Notes under the pieces: model-generated | Told to the model about the DNA's origin: nothing | The model's input: only the letters and a program-made list of their open reading frames with translations | Database searches by the model: none | In this document: positions 33,976 to 46,997 of the stretch, piece after piece | How positions within the stretch are numbered: position 1 is the first letter of the stretch | Layout: each line of letters starts with the position of its first letter | Translations under genes and position numbers: made by a program | Assembly: GCA_029880855.1 (NCBI GenBank) | Contig: JAOUNS010000006.1 | Location: 124,001-188,000, forward strand | Reading direction: 5' to 3' | Source of the DNA: Gammaproteobacteria bacterium | GTDB taxonomy: Bacteria; Pseudomonadota; Gammaproteobacteria; UBA6429; Thiohalophilaceae | Length of the DNA: 64,000 bases

Positions 33976-35988
33976 ATGAAGTACAGACCGGAAATCGACG
34001 GCTTAAGAGCAGTAGCTATCATTTCGGTAATTATCTATCACGCCGGCTTTTCAGTCGGGTCGTATCCGCTGCTCAAAGGCGGGTTTCTCGGCGTTGATAT
34101 ATTCTTCGTAATCTCCGGCTACTTAATCACATCACTAATCATTAAAGAGTTGCAAGAAACCGGTCGTTTCTCGATTATTAATTTCTATGAGCGAAGGACT
34201 CGCAGACTGCTCCCGGCACTGCTGACTGTAATCATAGTCTCTTTACCATTTGCCTGGCTATTTCTCATTCCAAACCAGTTGATTGACTATTCCAAATCGA
34301 TTATTTCTTCCGTATTTTTCAGCTCCAATTTTTATTGGCTATTTAGTTTGCAGGAATATGATTCTGAATCTGCCTTGCTCAAACCTTTTTTGCACACCTG
34401 GTCACTGGCAGTAGAAGAGCAATACTACATATTTTTCCCCTTAATACTCGTTGCAATATATAAATGGAACAAACCTAAACTGCTGCAACTTCTTGGTGCC
34501 GGTTTTATCCTAAGTATCTGCTTTGCTGTCTATGCGACAAATAAAAACCTGTCATTTTCTTTTTATATGCTGCCGAGCAGATTCTGGGAATTACTGGCCG
34601 GGGCTATTTTGGCAACCACACTGATATATTATCCACAACAACACACTAACAACCTGCTGTGTAGAACGATGCCTGTTGCCGGGCTTTTCCTGATCACAGC
34701 ATCATTATTTCTTGTTGATTTAACTGCAAATCACCCTGGAATAATCACATTAATCCCTGTAGCAGGGACTGTTTTAATTATATGGTACAGCAACGAAAAA
34801 GATATTGTAACAAAATTATTGACAAGCAAACCCTTTGTTACTGTCGGTTTGTTATCTTATTCCATGTACCTTTGGCACTACCCATTGTTTGCATTCAGCA
34901 GAATAAAATCGGAATCGATTTCTCTCGAGGAAAAACTCCTGCTGATACTGATGACAGTTGTTTTGTCTATATTCTCATACCTGCTGATTGAAAAGCCATT
35001 CAGAAACAAAAACAGGATTAATATAAGAACACTTGTTTTCACGCTGGGGACAGCAACGATCATTGTGCTCATCATCACACTTGCTTTTATATACAAAAAA
35101 GGATTGCCTGACCGTTTGCCACGGATTATTGCCAACATTGAAACAAATGTCCTTAATGTCAGAGTATGCAAATCCAAAGGGATATCCTGCACAATGAACA
35201 GCGGGCAAGAAAAAACCCTTTTTCTGGTCGGCGACTCACATATGATGCCGTTGGAAAAACCTCTGTTTGATTACTCCCTGGCAAATCGTTACACATTTAA
35301 CATCCTCAATACCGGCGGGTGTCAGTACATATTGAACCTGAATCGCGTCAACAAAAAAACGCAAAAAATCATCAAATCATGCACTATTGCCTGGCAGGAT
35401 AAGCGACGAAACATTCTGCTTTCTTCCACTCCGGCAACCGTCATCATTGGGGGACGTCTGCCATTATTGCTCAGCGAAGAAAGCTTCAATAATCAGGAAG
35501 GTGGTATAGAAAGCCCCATGCTGGAGCAGCTTCAAACAGCAGACAACTCACTGAGCAGCAATCAACAACGAAAAATGGTGATCTTTAAGGAGTATAAAAA
35601 CAGCATACTGGAGCTGGCTGAGCACGGGCATAAAATCATCCTGGTTTACCCTGTACCTGAAGTTGGTCGACATGTTCCGCAAACGATCCAGAAAATGACC
35701 CGAACAAATCCTCAAGATGCAGAGTCCATTCTTGCACGCAATCCGATTACTACATCATATAAAGTATATCTTGAGCGAACCCGGGAGAGTTTTTTACTGC
35801 TGGACAGTATTCAACATAAAAACATTCGCAGAGTTTATCCACATAAACTGTTCTGTAACACCGCAATCAAAGAAAGGTGCGTTACGCACAACCAGACAAA
35901 CTCATTTTACCGGGATGATGACCACTTAAGCGATGCGGGTGCCGGCCTGCTTGTGAATGAAATAAAACTGGTTCTGGAGAAAAACTGA
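33976..35988 (+). CDS. Membrane acyltransferase with C-terminal SGNH domain (OafA type)
   Basis: A 670-residue enzyme of the acyltransferase-3 family that O-acetylates surface sugars. It starts MKYRPEIDGLRAVAIISVII, the family signature; about ten membrane helices lie in residues 10-375, including the GVDIFFVISGYLITSLI motif. The C-terminal part is an SGNH hydrolase-like domain with LVGDSHMM (block I) and DDDHLSDAGA (block V). The gene is visibly AT-rich compared with its neighbours, as is the 288-base gap before it, which suggests transfer. No O-antigen genes are adjacent. Confidence 0.88.
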   Translation: MKYRPEIDGLRAVAIISVIIYHAGFSVGSYPLLKGGFLGVDIFFVISGYLITSLIIKELQETGRFSIINFYERRTRRLLPALLTVIIVSLPFAWLFLIPNQLIDYSKSIISSVFFSSNFYWLFSLQEYDSESALLKPFLHTWSLAVEEQYYIFFPLILVAIYKWNKPKLLQLLGAGFILSICFAVYATNKNLSFSFYMLPSRFWELLAGAILATTLIYYPQQHTNNLLCRTMPVAGLFLITASLFLVDLTANHPGIITLIPVAGTVLIIWYSNEKDIVTKLLTSKPFVTVGLLSYSMYLWHYPLFAFSRIKSESISLEEKLLLILMTVVLSIFSYLLIEKPFRNKNRINIRTLVFTLGTATIIVLIITLAFIYKKGLPDRLPRIIANIETNVLNVRVCKSKGISCTMNSGQEKTLFLVGDSHMMPLEKPLFDYSLANRYTFNILNTGGCQYILNLNRVNKKTQKIIKSCTIAWQDKRRNILLSSTPATVIIGGRLPLLLSEESFNNQEGGIESPMLEQLQTADNSLSSNQQRKMVIFKEYKNSILELAEHGHKIILVYPVPEVGRHVPQTIQKMTRTNPQDAESILARNPITTSYKVYLERTRESFLLLDSIQHKNIRRVYPHKLFCNTAIKERCVTHNQTNSFYRDDDHLSDAGAGLLVNEIKLVLEKN

Positions 35989-37566
35989 TCACTCCCACTC
36001 AATGGTGCCGGGTGGTTTGCCGGTGATGTCATACACCACGCGGGAAATACCATTGACCTCATTGACGATACGCCGTGAGACATTATCCAGAAAATCATAC
36101 GGCAGGTGTGCCCAACGCGCGGTCATGAAGTCGATGGTTTCCACAGCACGCAGGGCGACCACATATTCATAACGACGGCCGTCACCGGTGACGCCCACCG
36201 ATTTAACCGGCAGGAAAACGGTAAACGCCTGGGAGACCTTGTGATAGAGATCGGCCTTATAGAGTTCTTCGATGAAGATGTGATCCGCCAGACGCAACAG
36301 ATCGGCGTATTGTTTTTTCACTTCACCGAGGATACGCACACCCAGACCGGGACCGGGGAAAGGATGGCGATAGACCATATCGTAAGGCAGGCCAAGTTCC
36401 ACACCCAGCTTGCGTACTTCATCTTTAAATAACTCGCGCAGGGGTTCGCAGAGTTTGAGTTTCATGTTTTCCGGCAGGCCGCCCACATTGTGGTGTGACT
36501 TGATCAAATGGGCCTTGCCGGTCTTGGCGCCGGCCGATTCAATCACGTCGGGATAGATGGTGCCCTGCGCCAGCCATTTGGCGGCGGTTAATTTGTTGGA
36601 CTCTTCTTCGAAGATTTCCACGAACAGGTTGCCGATGATCTTGCGCTTGTCTTCCGGATCGGTCTGCCCGGCCAGCTTGCCCAGAAAACGATCTTCGGCA
36701 TCGACCCGGATCACCTTCACCCCCATGTGTTCGGCAAAGGTGGCCATCACCTGATCGCCTTCCTTGTAACGAAGCAAACCGTTGTCCACAAACACGCAAG
36801 TCAGTTGTTTACCAATGGCGCGATGTAACAAAGCCGCCACCACCGAAGAATCCACACCGCCGGATAAACCCAGCACCACCTCATCATCACCAACCAGCTC
36901 ACGTATACGGGCAATGCTGTCATCAATGATGTTGCCGGCATTCCACAGGTTACTGCAGCCACAGATATCATGGACAAAACGTTCCAGAATGCGTTGCCCC
37001 TGTCGGGTATGGGTCACTTCGGGATGGAATTGCAGGCCATAGAAGTTTTTCTCCGGGTTCGCGATACCGGCGATGGGAGCATTATCGGTAGAAGCCATGA
37101 GAATGAAACCATCGGGCATCACTTCCACCCGATCACCGTGGCTCATCCACACATCCAGCAGGCCATAGCCCTCTTCACTGGTGTGATCCTCGATATTCTT
37201 CAACAACGGTGTATGGCCGCGGGCGCGGACCTGGGCATAACCGTATTCGTGATGATCGGAGGTGAGGACCTTGCCACCCAGCTGCATGGCCATGGTCTGC
37301 ATCCCGTAGCAGATCCCCAACACCGGCACACCCAGCTCAAACACCGCCGACGGTGCAACCGGTGCATCTTCGGCCGTGGTGCTCTCCGGTCCGCCGGAGA
37401 GGATGATCCCTTTGGGATTGAAAGCGCGAATATCCTGCTCGGTGATGTCCCAGGCGTAGAGTTCGCAATAGACACCGGCCTCACGAATGCGGCGGGCTAT
37501 CAACTGGGTGTATTGGGAACCAAAATCCAGAATCAGGATTCGATCGGCATGGATATCTGCGGACAT
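35989..37566 (-). CDS. guaA: GMP synthase (glutamine-hydrolysing)
   Basis: GuaA makes GMP from XMP, ATP and glutamine. The 525-residue protein has an N-terminal class I glutamine amidotransferase ([20 protein letters not shown], nucleophile in [21 protein letters not shown]) and an ATP-pyrophosphatase PP-loop [16 protein letters not shown]. The C-terminus PPGTIEWE is the standard end. The start used is MSADIHADR; a longer frame adds 23 unlikely residues. It ends directly beside the acyltransferase stop. guaB, often adjacent, is absent here. Confidence 0.97.
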   Translation of the reverse strand: MSADIHADRILILDFGSQYTQLIARRIREAGVYCELYAWDITEQDIRAFNPKGIILSGGPESTTAEDAPVAPSAVFELGVPVLGICYGMQTMAMQLGGKVLTSDHHEYGYAQVRARGHTPLLKNIEDHTSEEGYGLLDVWMSHGDRVEVMPDGFILMASTDNAPIAGIANPEKNFYGLQFHPEVTHTRQGQRILERFVHDICGCSNLWNAGNIIDDSIARIRELVGDDEVVLGLSGGVDSSVVAALLHRAIGKQLTCVFVDNGLLRYKEGDQVMATFAEHMGVKVIRVDAEDRFLGKLAGQTDPEDKRKIIGNLFVEIFEEESNKLTAAKWLAQGTIYPDVIESAGAKTGKAHLIKSHHNVGGLPENMKLKLCEPLRELFKDEVRKLGVELGLPYDMVYRHPFPGPGLGVRILGEVKKQYADLLRLADHIFIEELYKADLYHKVSQAFTVFLPVKSVGVTGDGRRYEYVVALRAVETIDFMTARWAHLPYDFLDNVSRRIVNEVNGISRVVYDITGKPPGTIEWE

Positions 37567-37715
37567 AAAGCGTTCTCTGTTGGGCCGGGTCTGTATAAAA
37601 AAGGGCATGCGCAAAGGGCCGCCATGCCAAATCAAGCGCAGAAGTATAGCATGCCGGACCGGTCAGATTGGAAATTGGGTTATGATCCGGGCAGTGATTC
37701 GAACTGGATAAACTC

Positions 37716-38561
37716 ATGAAATATGTCGGCGCCCACGTCTCCGCCGCCGGCGGAGTGGAAAATGCCCCCCTCAATGCCCGGGCCATCGGCGCCAGGGCCT
37801 TTGCCCTGTTCACCAAAAACCAGCGTCAGTGGAGCGCTGCCGCCCTCTCAGCTGCGAGCATCGAGGCCTTCCGGCACAACCTGGCCGAGTCAGGCATCCC
37901 GCCGGAACAGGTCCTGCCCCACGACAGCTATCTCATCAACCTGGGTCACCCGGAACAGGCCGGGCTGGACAAGTCCCGCGCAGCCTTTCTGGATGAGATG
38001 CAACGCTGTGAGCAACTGGGACTGAAACTGCTCAACTTTCATCCCGGCGCCCATCTCAATAAATTGACCGAAGAAGAAAGTCTGGACCGGGTGGCCGAGT
38101 CCATCAATCGGGTGCTGGACCAGACCCGCGGTGTCACCGCCGTCATAGAGAACACTGCCGGTCAGGGCACCACCCTGGGCTACAAATTCGAACATCTGGC
38201 CCACATCATCCACAAGGTGGAAGACAAGAGCCGCATCGGTGTCTGTTTGGACACCTGCCACACCTTTACCTCCGGTTATGACCTGCGCACCACTGCGGAT
38301 TGTGACCAGACATTCCAGCGTTTTAATGAGATCGTCGGCTTTCAATACCTGCGCGGCATGCACCTGAATGACTCCATACCAGAACTGGGCAGTCGTGTGG
38401 ACAGGCATGAAAACATCGGCCAGGGCAAAATCGGCCTAGAACTGTTTCTCTACATCATGAACGATGATCGATTTAACGATATCCCCATGGTGCTGGAAAC
38501 CAGAAACAGTGAGTTATGGGCGGAAGAGATCGCCATGCTGTATGACATGGAACATAGTTAA
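37716..38561 (+). CDS. nfo: Endonuclease IV (AP endonuclease)
   Basis: A 281-residue zinc enzyme of base-excision repair that cuts at abasic sites. It begins [20 protein letters not shown]; metal-ligand motifs are [43 protein letters not shown] and HLNDS. The length equals that of E. coli Nfo. It is divergent from guaA and convergent with ligA. Confidence 0.97.
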   Translation: MKYVGAHVSAAGGVENAPLNARAIGARAFALFTKNQRQWSAAALSAASIEAFRHNLAESGIPPEQVLPHDSYLINLGHPEQAGLDKSRAAFLDEMQRCEQLGLKLLNFHPGAHLNKLTEEESLDRVAESINRVLDQTRGVTAVIENTAGQGTTLGYKFEHLAHIIHKVEDKSRIGVCLDTCHTFTSGYDLRTTADCDQTFQRFNEIVGFQYLRGMHLNDSIPELGSRVDRHENIGQGKIGLELFLYIMNDDRFNDIPMVLETRNSELWAEEIAMLYDMEHS

Positions 38562-38653
38562 AAATAGTCCACCATACGTACTTGCAACCTCTTGCGCCGC
38601 TTCCTGATATTTATCATCTTGATAAAAAACAGATGGAAGATTGTGCTGTGTTC

Positions 38654-40678
<2,025 letters not shown>

Positions 40679-41455
40679 TTACCTTTCCTGTCGTCGTTGT
40701 TTGATGGCGGCGATCTGCTGTTTGAAACGGAAGGCTTCCACTTTCTCGCGCAAATGGCCGATGGTTTGTTCGGTGAGTCGGTTGCGTGATTCATCACGCA
40801 GCTCACCATCCAGCAGTTCAGCAATTTCTCCGGCCTTGTCCAGGGTGGTTTCAAAGGCCCGTCGTGCTTCGATCGGTCCGGGGAGTTGCATAAACAGCGT
40901 CACGCCCGGGGTGGTGAACTCGGAAAATTTATCCGGATCGAACCAACCGGGTTCCACTGTATTCGCCAGGCTGCATATCGCATCACCTTCAGCCGTCAGT
41001 TGTGTACCGTAGAAATGGTAAATGTTTTTCTCACCGAACACCAACCCGGCCTGAACCAGACTGTCCGCAAGAATATCACCGGTAAACCACCGGTTGTTCC
41101 CCGCCATGATGTGAAAGACCAGCACCAGTTCATCACCCGGCGCCACCGGTGTGGTGCTGTCCCAGTCGATGTGGATCTCTTCATCCGGCATGCCATCAGC
41201 ATCCCCGGCACGGCGGGCCACAATCGGTCCCAGTTGTTCAAAATCCTCTTCTGTGATCTTCGGACGGATCCATGCCTCGTCCTCATCACCTTGTGGAGCT
41301 TCCTGACGTTTGAACAGGGCGGCAAACCGGGCAATCAGTGAAGGCCGTGGTTCACGCTTGATGCGCGGTCGTTCATCCGGATCGCGGTAATAAAAGTAGA
41401 GGCCCGCGATGAAGACCAGACCGATGATTAATAATGTCAGACGCAACGTATCCAT
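40679..41455 (-). CDS. zipA: Cell division protein ZipA
   Basis: ZipA tethers FtsZ to the membrane. The 258-residue protein has an N-terminal helix facing out (MDTLRLTLLIIGLVFIAGLY), a charged linker and a C-terminal FtsZ-binding domain with LVLVFHIMAGNNRWFTGDIL and VTLFMQLPGPIEARRAF. The linker is short compared with E. coli ZipA. The chosen ATG directly precedes the helix; an upstream extension of 25 codons is not supported. Confidence 0.93.
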   Translation of the reverse strand: MDTLRLTLLIIGLVFIAGLYFYYRDPDERPRIKREPRPSLIARFAALFKRQEAPQGDEDEAWIRPKITEEDFEQLGPIVARRAGDADGMPDEEIHIDWDSTTPVAPGDELVLVFHIMAGNNRWFTGDILADSLVQAGLVFGEKNIYHFYGTQLTAEGDAICSLANTVEPGWFDPDKFSEFTTPGVTLFMQLPGPIEARRAFETTLDKAGEIAELLDGELRDESRNRLTEQTIGHLREKVEAFRFKQQIAAIKQRRQER

Positions 41456-41604
41456 GACTGATGCATCCCGGTGCAGGAGAAGAAATGTCGGGTTAAATGA
41501 AAATGCCCTGCCGGTAAAGCGGCAAGGCAATCTATAAGTATTTGGTCTATATCAGCCCGGTACTGTCGGTATGATACGAAGTCCAAAACAATCGTTGACG
41601 ATCA

Positions 41605-44600
41605 CTATACAGCGGCTAGTTTAACCGCCTCATCCACATCCACCGCCACCAGCCGTGAACAACCCGGTTCATGCATGGTTACACCGGTGAGGTGCTGGGC
41701 CACTTCCATGGTCACCTTGTTGTGGGTGATGAAGATGAACTGGGTACGACCTGACATTTCGCGCAACATATCGCAATAACGTCCGACGTTGGCATCATCC
41801 AATGGGGCATCCACCTCGTCCAGCATACAGAACGGCGCCGGATTCAGTTCAAAGATGGAGAAGACCATGGCCACAGCGGTCAGGGCTTTCTCACCACCTG
41901 ACAACAGGTGAATGGTACTGTTACGTTTGCCCGGCGGACGCGCCATCACCGTGATCCCGGTCTCCAGCAGATCATCGCCGGTCATTTCCAGATAGGCATG
42001 ACCGCCGCCAAACAGGCGCGGGAAGATACTCTGGAAGCCGGTGTTGACCTTGTCATAGGTCTCTTTAAAACGGGTGCGGGTCTCGCGGTCAATCTTGGCG
42101 ATGGCGTTTTCCAGGGTAGTTAAGGCCTCGGTAAGGTCATCGTTTTGCGCATCCAGATATTTTTTGCGTTCGGACTGTTGATCAAACTCATCGATCGCGG
42201 CGAGGTTGATGGGGCCAAGCCGCTGAATGCGTTTTTCCATGTCCTCAACCTGACTGACCCAGCTTGATTCTTCTGCATGCTCGGGCATCTGTTCGATCAG
42301 GGTTTTCAATTCGAAACCGCTTTCGTTGATCTTTTCTTCGATGGTCTGACGGCGGACCTTGAGTTCCTGTGCACCAATGCGGATCTGTTCCAGTTCAGAA
42401 CGTACCACCTGGACGGCCTGCTCCGCCTGACTGCGAGCTTCATCGAGACCACGCAAACGGTGTTCCAGATCTTCCAGATTACTGCGCGCCCGGGCCAATT
42501 CCGCTTCGACGGCTATGCGTTGTTCCAGTTTTTGCGCCAGCTCTGTTTCCAGCCCCTGGATCGGTGTTTCACCTTCGGCAAGATAACGCTGTAATTCGTC
42601 GCGACGCGAGGTGAGTTGCTGTAACTGGGCTTCCATACGCTGCAGCGCCTGACGTGTGGATGTCAGTTCTGTGCGCAGGGTTTCGGAACGCAATCTGACC
42701 TGATGCGCCGCTTCACGATCGGTATGGGCCGATTCACGCGCCTCATCCAGCGCATTGCGCAGTTCTTCACGCTGGTTGGCCATTTCCACACGTTGTTGAC
42801 TGAGCAGACTCACTTCCTGTTGCGCTGTTTCTGAAGATGAGCCGGCATTGTCCAGCTCTGACTGTTCGTTTTCGATCTGCTTGCTCAATTCTTCCAGTTC
42901 GCGTTGCAGATCGTTTTGTCTGCTCTTTACCTGCTCCAGACGCGCCTGCAGGGCATTCAGCTCACCCTGACTTTCGGCATGCGCACGGTTGGCCTGATTG
43001 AGATCAGACTGGGCGGTTTCGCTTTGGGCTTCCAGCTCGCGCAACAGTTCGCGACTGTTGGATAAATTTTCCTGCAGGGATTCAACCTGGGCAGTGACCT
43101 GTTCGATCTCCTGCGCCAGTGATTTGAGTTCCTGTTCCCGCTGCAGAATACCGGCCTTTTCATCACTGCTGTGTGTGACGCGCAACCAACCGGCGCCCAG
43201 CCAGAATCCGTCCTGTGTCACTACAGATTCATGAGCGGCCAGATTGTTACGAATGGCCATGGCATCCTGCAAATTATTCGATACATAGACACCTTCCAGC
43301 ATGCCTTCCAGATGCCAGGGGGCTTTCACTTTATCCAGCAGACGATTTGCCTTGCCGCTGCCGCTGCTGTGCGGTTCAACGCCGGTATCAAAGAAGGTAA
43401 TGGTCCCTTCGGTCAAACCGGTCAGCGACTCACTGATCGCATCAAAACCGTTCACACACACCGCTTCCAGATAGCCGCCCAGCACACATTCAACGGCGCG
43501 TTCCCAACCGGTTTCCACATCCAGCTTTTCCACCAAACGCGGTGCATCGTTCAACTGACGGCTTGCCAGCCATTCACTGATGCCTTCGTGTTGCTTGCCC
43601 AACGCAACCTGCTGCAAGGCTTCCAGCGAGGTATTGCGTCCGCGCAGTTCCTGTAATTTGAGACGAGAGGCATCCAGATCAGCAGTCAGGTTATGACTGG
43701 ATTCGCGCAGTTCGATGATCCGGCTTTGTACTGACCTGGCCTGCTCCTGCTTTGCCTGCAGGTTTTGTTCGGTTTCAATCAGGGCCTGCTGCTTCTGCTC
43801 CAACTGCAGTTCCATCTCTGTGTAATCATGGTTGGCCAGATCTTCGCTGGTTTTCTGCCGGCGCTGTTGCAGCTGGGCGATATGTTGTTCCAGATGCTGA
43901 CTGCGGGCTTTTTGCACATCGACGGTACGATTGGCTTCGGCCAGTTTGTGAGTCAGGTCTTCCCAGGCGGTTTGCCAGGTTGCCATGCCCATTTCCGCCT
44001 CTTCCAGGGCGGAGACAGAGCGGCTTTCACCTTCCTGGGCCTGAGCCAGGGCGGGACCTATCTCCTGCAGACCGTTTTCCAGTTCACTGACCTTCTGTCG
44101 ATCTGTTTCCAGATGTGACTGCGCCTCTTGCCAGTCCTTCTCCAGTTGTTGCAGATCCTGATTCTGTTGCTGGCGACGTTCACGTGAATGTTGAATGGTC
44201 TGTTCGATGCGGGCGATATCCGACCCGACACTGTAAAAACGGCCTTGCACCTGATTGAAGTTGTCGTTGGCTTCGGTGTGGGCCTCACGTTGCTTTTCAA
44301 TATCCGATTCGATATTACGTTGTTTGGCAATAGCCGCTTCCAGCGCCGTTTCCTGTTCACGCTGTTTTGTTTCGATTTGCTCGCCCTGGGTATTCAGTCC
44401 CTGCCAGCGCAAGGTCTGTAACTGACCGCGCAGCAGACGCTCTTCTTCGCGCAGCACTTTGTATTTTTCGGCGGTTTTGGCCTGGCGTTGCAGGTGATTC
44501 AGCTGTTTGCCCAATTCCTCACGCAGGTCATTGAGGCGATCCAGATTTTCCCGGGTATGGCGAATGCGGTTTTCCGTCTCACGACGACGCTCTTTATACT

Positions 44601-45114
44601 TGGAGATACCGGCCGCTTCCTCAATGAAAGTACGCAATTCTTCCGGTTTCGCTTCGATAATACGGGAAATGGTGCCCTGCTCGATGATGGCGTAGCTGCG
44701 CGGACCCAGACCGGTGCCCAAAAAGACGTCGGTGATGTCCTTGCGGCGGCAACGTGTACCGTTCAGGTAGTAATGGGATTGTCCGTCACGGGAGACGGTG
44801 CGTTTCACCGAGATTTCATTATATTGTGCGTATTCACCACCCAGACGGCCTTCAGAATTATCGAACACCAGTTCGATCATGGCCTGCCCCACCGGTTTGC
44901 GGGTGCTGGAGCCGTTGAAGATAACGTCCGCCATGGAGTCACCGCGCAGGTGTTTGGCGGAAGATTCGCCCATCACCCAGCGTACGGCGTCAATAATATT
45001 GGATTTACCACAACCGTTTGGGCCGACAACGCCGACCAGGTCACTGGGGAGTACTACGGTGGTGGGATCAACGAAGGATTTGAATCCGGCAAGTTTTAAT
45101 TTTCTCAGTCGCAT
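41605..45114 (-). CDS. smc: Chromosome partition protein SMC
   Basis: A 1169-residue condensin ATPase. The N-terminal Walker A is VGPNGCGKSNIIDAVRW. Two long coiled coils flank a hinge at about residues 500-650 (LVEKLDVETGWERAVECVLG). The C-terminal head has the ABC signature LLSGGEKALTAVAMVF and Walker B FCMLDEVDAPLDD. Many glutamine- and glutamate-rich heptads confirm the coils. zipA and ligA follow. Confidence 0.97.
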   Translation of the reverse strand: MRLRKLKLAGFKSFVDPTTVVLPSDLVGVVGPNGCGKSNIIDAVRWVMGESSAKHLRGDSMADVIFNGSSTRKPVGQAMIELVFDNSEGRLGGEYAQYNEISVKRTVSRDGQSHYYLNGTRCRRKDITDVFLGTGLGPRSYAIIEQGTISRIIEAKPEELRTFIEEAAGISKYKERRRETENRIRHTRENLDRLNDLREELGKQLNHLQRQAKTAEKYKVLREEERLLRGQLQTLRWQGLNTQGEQIETKQREQETALEAAIAKQRNIESDIEKQREAHTEANDNFNQVQGRFYSVGSDIARIEQTIQHSRERRQQQNQDLQQLEKDWQEAQSHLETDRQKVSELENGLQEIGPALAQAQEGESRSVSALEEAEMGMATWQTAWEDLTHKLAEANRTVDVQKARSQHLEQHIAQLQQRRQKTSEDLANHDYTEMELQLEQKQQALIETEQNLQAKQEQARSVQSRIIELRESSHNLTADLDASRLKLQELRGRNTSLEALQQVALGKQHEGISEWLASRQLNDAPRLVEKLDVETGWERAVECVLGGYLEAVCVNGFDAISESLTGLTEGTITFFDTGVEPHSSGSGKANRLLDKVKAPWHLEGMLEGVYVSNNLQDAMAIRNNLAAHESVVTQDGFWLGAGWLRVTHSSDEKAGILQREQELKSLAQEIEQVTAQVESLQENLSNSRELLRELEAQSETAQSDLNQANRAHAESQGELNALQARLEQVKSRQNDLQRELEELSKQIENEQSELDNAGSSSETAQQEVSLLSQQRVEMANQREELRNALDEARESAHTDREAAHQVRLRSETLRTELTSTRQALQRMEAQLQQLTSRRDELQRYLAEGETPIQGLETELAQKLEQRIAVEAELARARSNLEDLEHRLRGLDEARSQAEQAVQVVRSELEQIRIGAQELKVRRQTIEEKINESGFELKTLIEQMPEHAEESSWVSQVEDMEKRIQRLGPINLAAIDEFDQQSERKKYLDAQNDDLTEALTTLENAIAKIDRETRTRFKETYDKVNTGFQSIFPRLFGGGHAYLEMTGDDLLETGITVMARPPGKRNSTIHLLSGGEKALTAVAMVFSIFELNPAPFCMLDEVDAPLDDANVGRYCDMLREMSGRTQFIFITHNKVTMEVAQHLTGVTMHEPGCSRLVAVDVDEAVKLAAV

Positions 45115-45277
45115 GGTCGGCTAAGATACAGGATCGCGGCGACGTGAAACAATATTGACTTCGAGAAAAATCGACCGACCCCGCAAAATAATTATTGTTC
45201 AAAAAATAGCTGTATAAGAATTGTGCAAATTGGTTAAACTTGTCACTTCGACCCACGATCAGGTATCTTCCCCGACC

Positions 45278-45667
45278 ATGAGCACAAAACCAAACAAATC
45301 CCTGGAAACTTTCGCCAATCCCATGCCCGAGCGAGACTACACCATCCGCATTGAGGTCCCGGAATTCACTTGCCTGTGCCCAAAAACCGGCCAGCCCGAT
45401 TTCGCGACACTGAATCTGGAATATGTCCCCGATGCACTCTGTGTGGAACTCAAGTCACTCAAGCTCTATGTCTGGGCCTTCCGCGAGGAAGGGGCCTTTC
45501 ATGAAGCCGTGACCAACGCCATCCTTGATGATCTGGTCAAGGCGGTTGCGCCCCGTTTTATGCGACTGACCGCCGAATTCAATGTCAGAGGCGGAATTTA
45601 TACCACCGTTGTTGCCGAACACCGTCAGGATGGCTGGCAGGCCCCGGAAATGGTTCAGCTTCCCTGA
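45278..45667 (+). CDS. queF: NADPH-dependent preQ0 reductase QueF
   Basis: A 129-residue single-module QueF that reduces the nitrile 7-cyano-7-deazaguanine to preQ1 for queuosine in tRNA. The catalytic cysteine is in [16 protein letters not shown], and the family motif [20 protein letters not shown] follows. A longer frame starts 57 bases upstream, but [15 protein letters not shown] matches family starts. It is followed by the kinase gene with a seven-base gap. Confidence 0.95.
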   Translation: MSTKPNKSLETFANPMPERDYTIRIEVPEFTCLCPKTGQPDFATLNLEYVPDALCVELKSLKLYVWAFREEGAFHEAVTNAILDDLVKAVAPRFMRLTAEFNVRGGIYTTVVAEHRQDGWQAPEMVQLP

Positions 45668-45674
45668 GACAATC

Positions 45675-46997
45675 ATGAGTGCAGGAAGCACCGTTCAAGA
45701 CCTCTATCTCGGCATTGACCTTGGCACCTCCGGCTGTCGCACAATTGTGATCAATGCGCAGGCGGAGGTGGTCGCCAATCTGGCTTATGACTGGCCCGCT
45801 GAAATACAAACCGCGCATACCTGGGAACAGGGTGTAAACAGTCTGTTGGCAAAACTGGCCGACAAAGTTGCACTGCACACAATCAAGGGGATATGTGTCG
45901 ATGGTACCTCGGGAACAGTCATGCTCACTGAAATGGGCCGGCCGCAGGAACCTGTGCTGATGTATAACGATGCCCGGGCCGGACTGCGCGCACAGGAACT
46001 GGCCGGCATCGCCCCGGCCGGGCATCCCGTGCTCAGCCCCACCTCCGGGTTGGCTAAAGTGCTTTGGTTAATCAAAAATAACAGGATCGCTACCCTGGAC
46101 GGCATTTTTCATCAGGCCGATTGGCTGACAAATATATTGCGCGAGTATGACTATGAGGAATCTGAAAAATATCATCGCCACGTACATTACACCGACTACA
46201 ACAACGCCTTGAAAACCGGCTTTGATCCAGTGGAAAAAAAGTGGCCGGACTGGATTAAACAGTTACACATTCCGGCAGAGTGGCTGCCTTTCGTCGTCGC
46301 ACCCGGTACAGACATTGGCACAATCTCACGGGATTATGTCGAACAATACGGCTTCTCTCCGGAGACCCGCATCCTGGCCGGCACCACCGACAGTACCGCC
46401 GCCGTCATGGCCACCGGCGCAAGTCAACCGGGTGAGGCTGTCACTTCACTGGGCTCCACCATGGTACTGAAAGTGCTCTGTGACAAACCGATCAATGATG
46501 CCAATGCAGGCATCTACAGCCAGCCTTATGGTGATCTCTGGTTGGTCGGTGGCGCATCCAACAGCGGCGGTCGTGTACTGCGCGAATTTTTCACTGACGA
46601 AGAGATGCGCACCATGATGTCCGAACTGGATTTCTCAAAACCCACCGGACTGGATTACTACCCGTTACCGGCAAAGGGTGAACGCTTCCCCTTTAACGAT
46701 CCCGACAAGCAACCGGTGCTCACTCCCCGTCCCGATAATCAGCTACACTTTTTTCAGGCCATGCTGGAAGGCATGGCAAAGATAGAAAAAACCGGTTATG
46801 AAAAACTGGCGGAAGCCGGTGCACCATACCCTGTCTCTGTATGTACTGTCGGTGGCGGCGCAATTAATCAGGCCTGGACAGAGATGCGTGGCAAATTACT
46901 CAATGTACCCATGCTGCAACCACTACATACCGAAGCGGCCTATGGCGTGGCATTACTGGTTAGAAACAAACTACAGCAAACAGGACTTACTACATGA
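45675..46997 (+). CDS. FGGY-family carbohydrate kinase
   Basis: A 440-residue sugar kinase. The ATP-binding start LYLGIDLGTSGCRTIVINAQ and the GTTDSTAAVMATGASQPGE phosphate-binding region are seen; the later SLGSTMVLK and VGGGAINQAWTEMRG complete the fold. It resembles the short D-ribulose/xylulose kinase-like group seen in cyanobacteria and proteobacteria, but the sugar cannot be fixed from motifs. It overlaps cysZ by four bases and likely shares a transcript with queF. Confidence 0.82.
   Translation: MSAGSTVQDLYLGIDLGTSGCRTIVINAQAEVVANLAYDWPAEIQTAHTWEQGVNSLLAKLADKVALHTIKGICVDGTSGTVMLTEMGRPQEPVLMYNDARAGLRAQELAGIAPAGHPVLSPTSGLAKVLWLIKNNRIATLDGIFHQADWLTNILREYDYEESEKYHRHVHYTDYNNALKTGFDPVEKKWPDWIKQLHIPAEWLPFVVAPGTDIGTISRDYVEQYGFSPETRILAGTTDSTAAVMATGASQPGEAVTSLGSTMVLKVLCDKPINDANAGIYSQPYGDLWLVGGASNSGGRVLREFFTDEEMRTMMSELDFSKPTGLDYYPLPAKGERFPFNDPDKQPVLTPRPDNQLHFFQAMLEGMAKIEKTGYEKLAEAGAPYPVSVCTVGGGAINQAWTEMRGKLLNVPMLQPLHTEAAYGVALLVRNKLQQTGLTT

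Noticed and set aside
38590-38640. Terminator between nfo and ligA
   Set aside because: The TTTATCA/TGATAAA hairpin is weak and AT-only; it may help termination but is not convincing.
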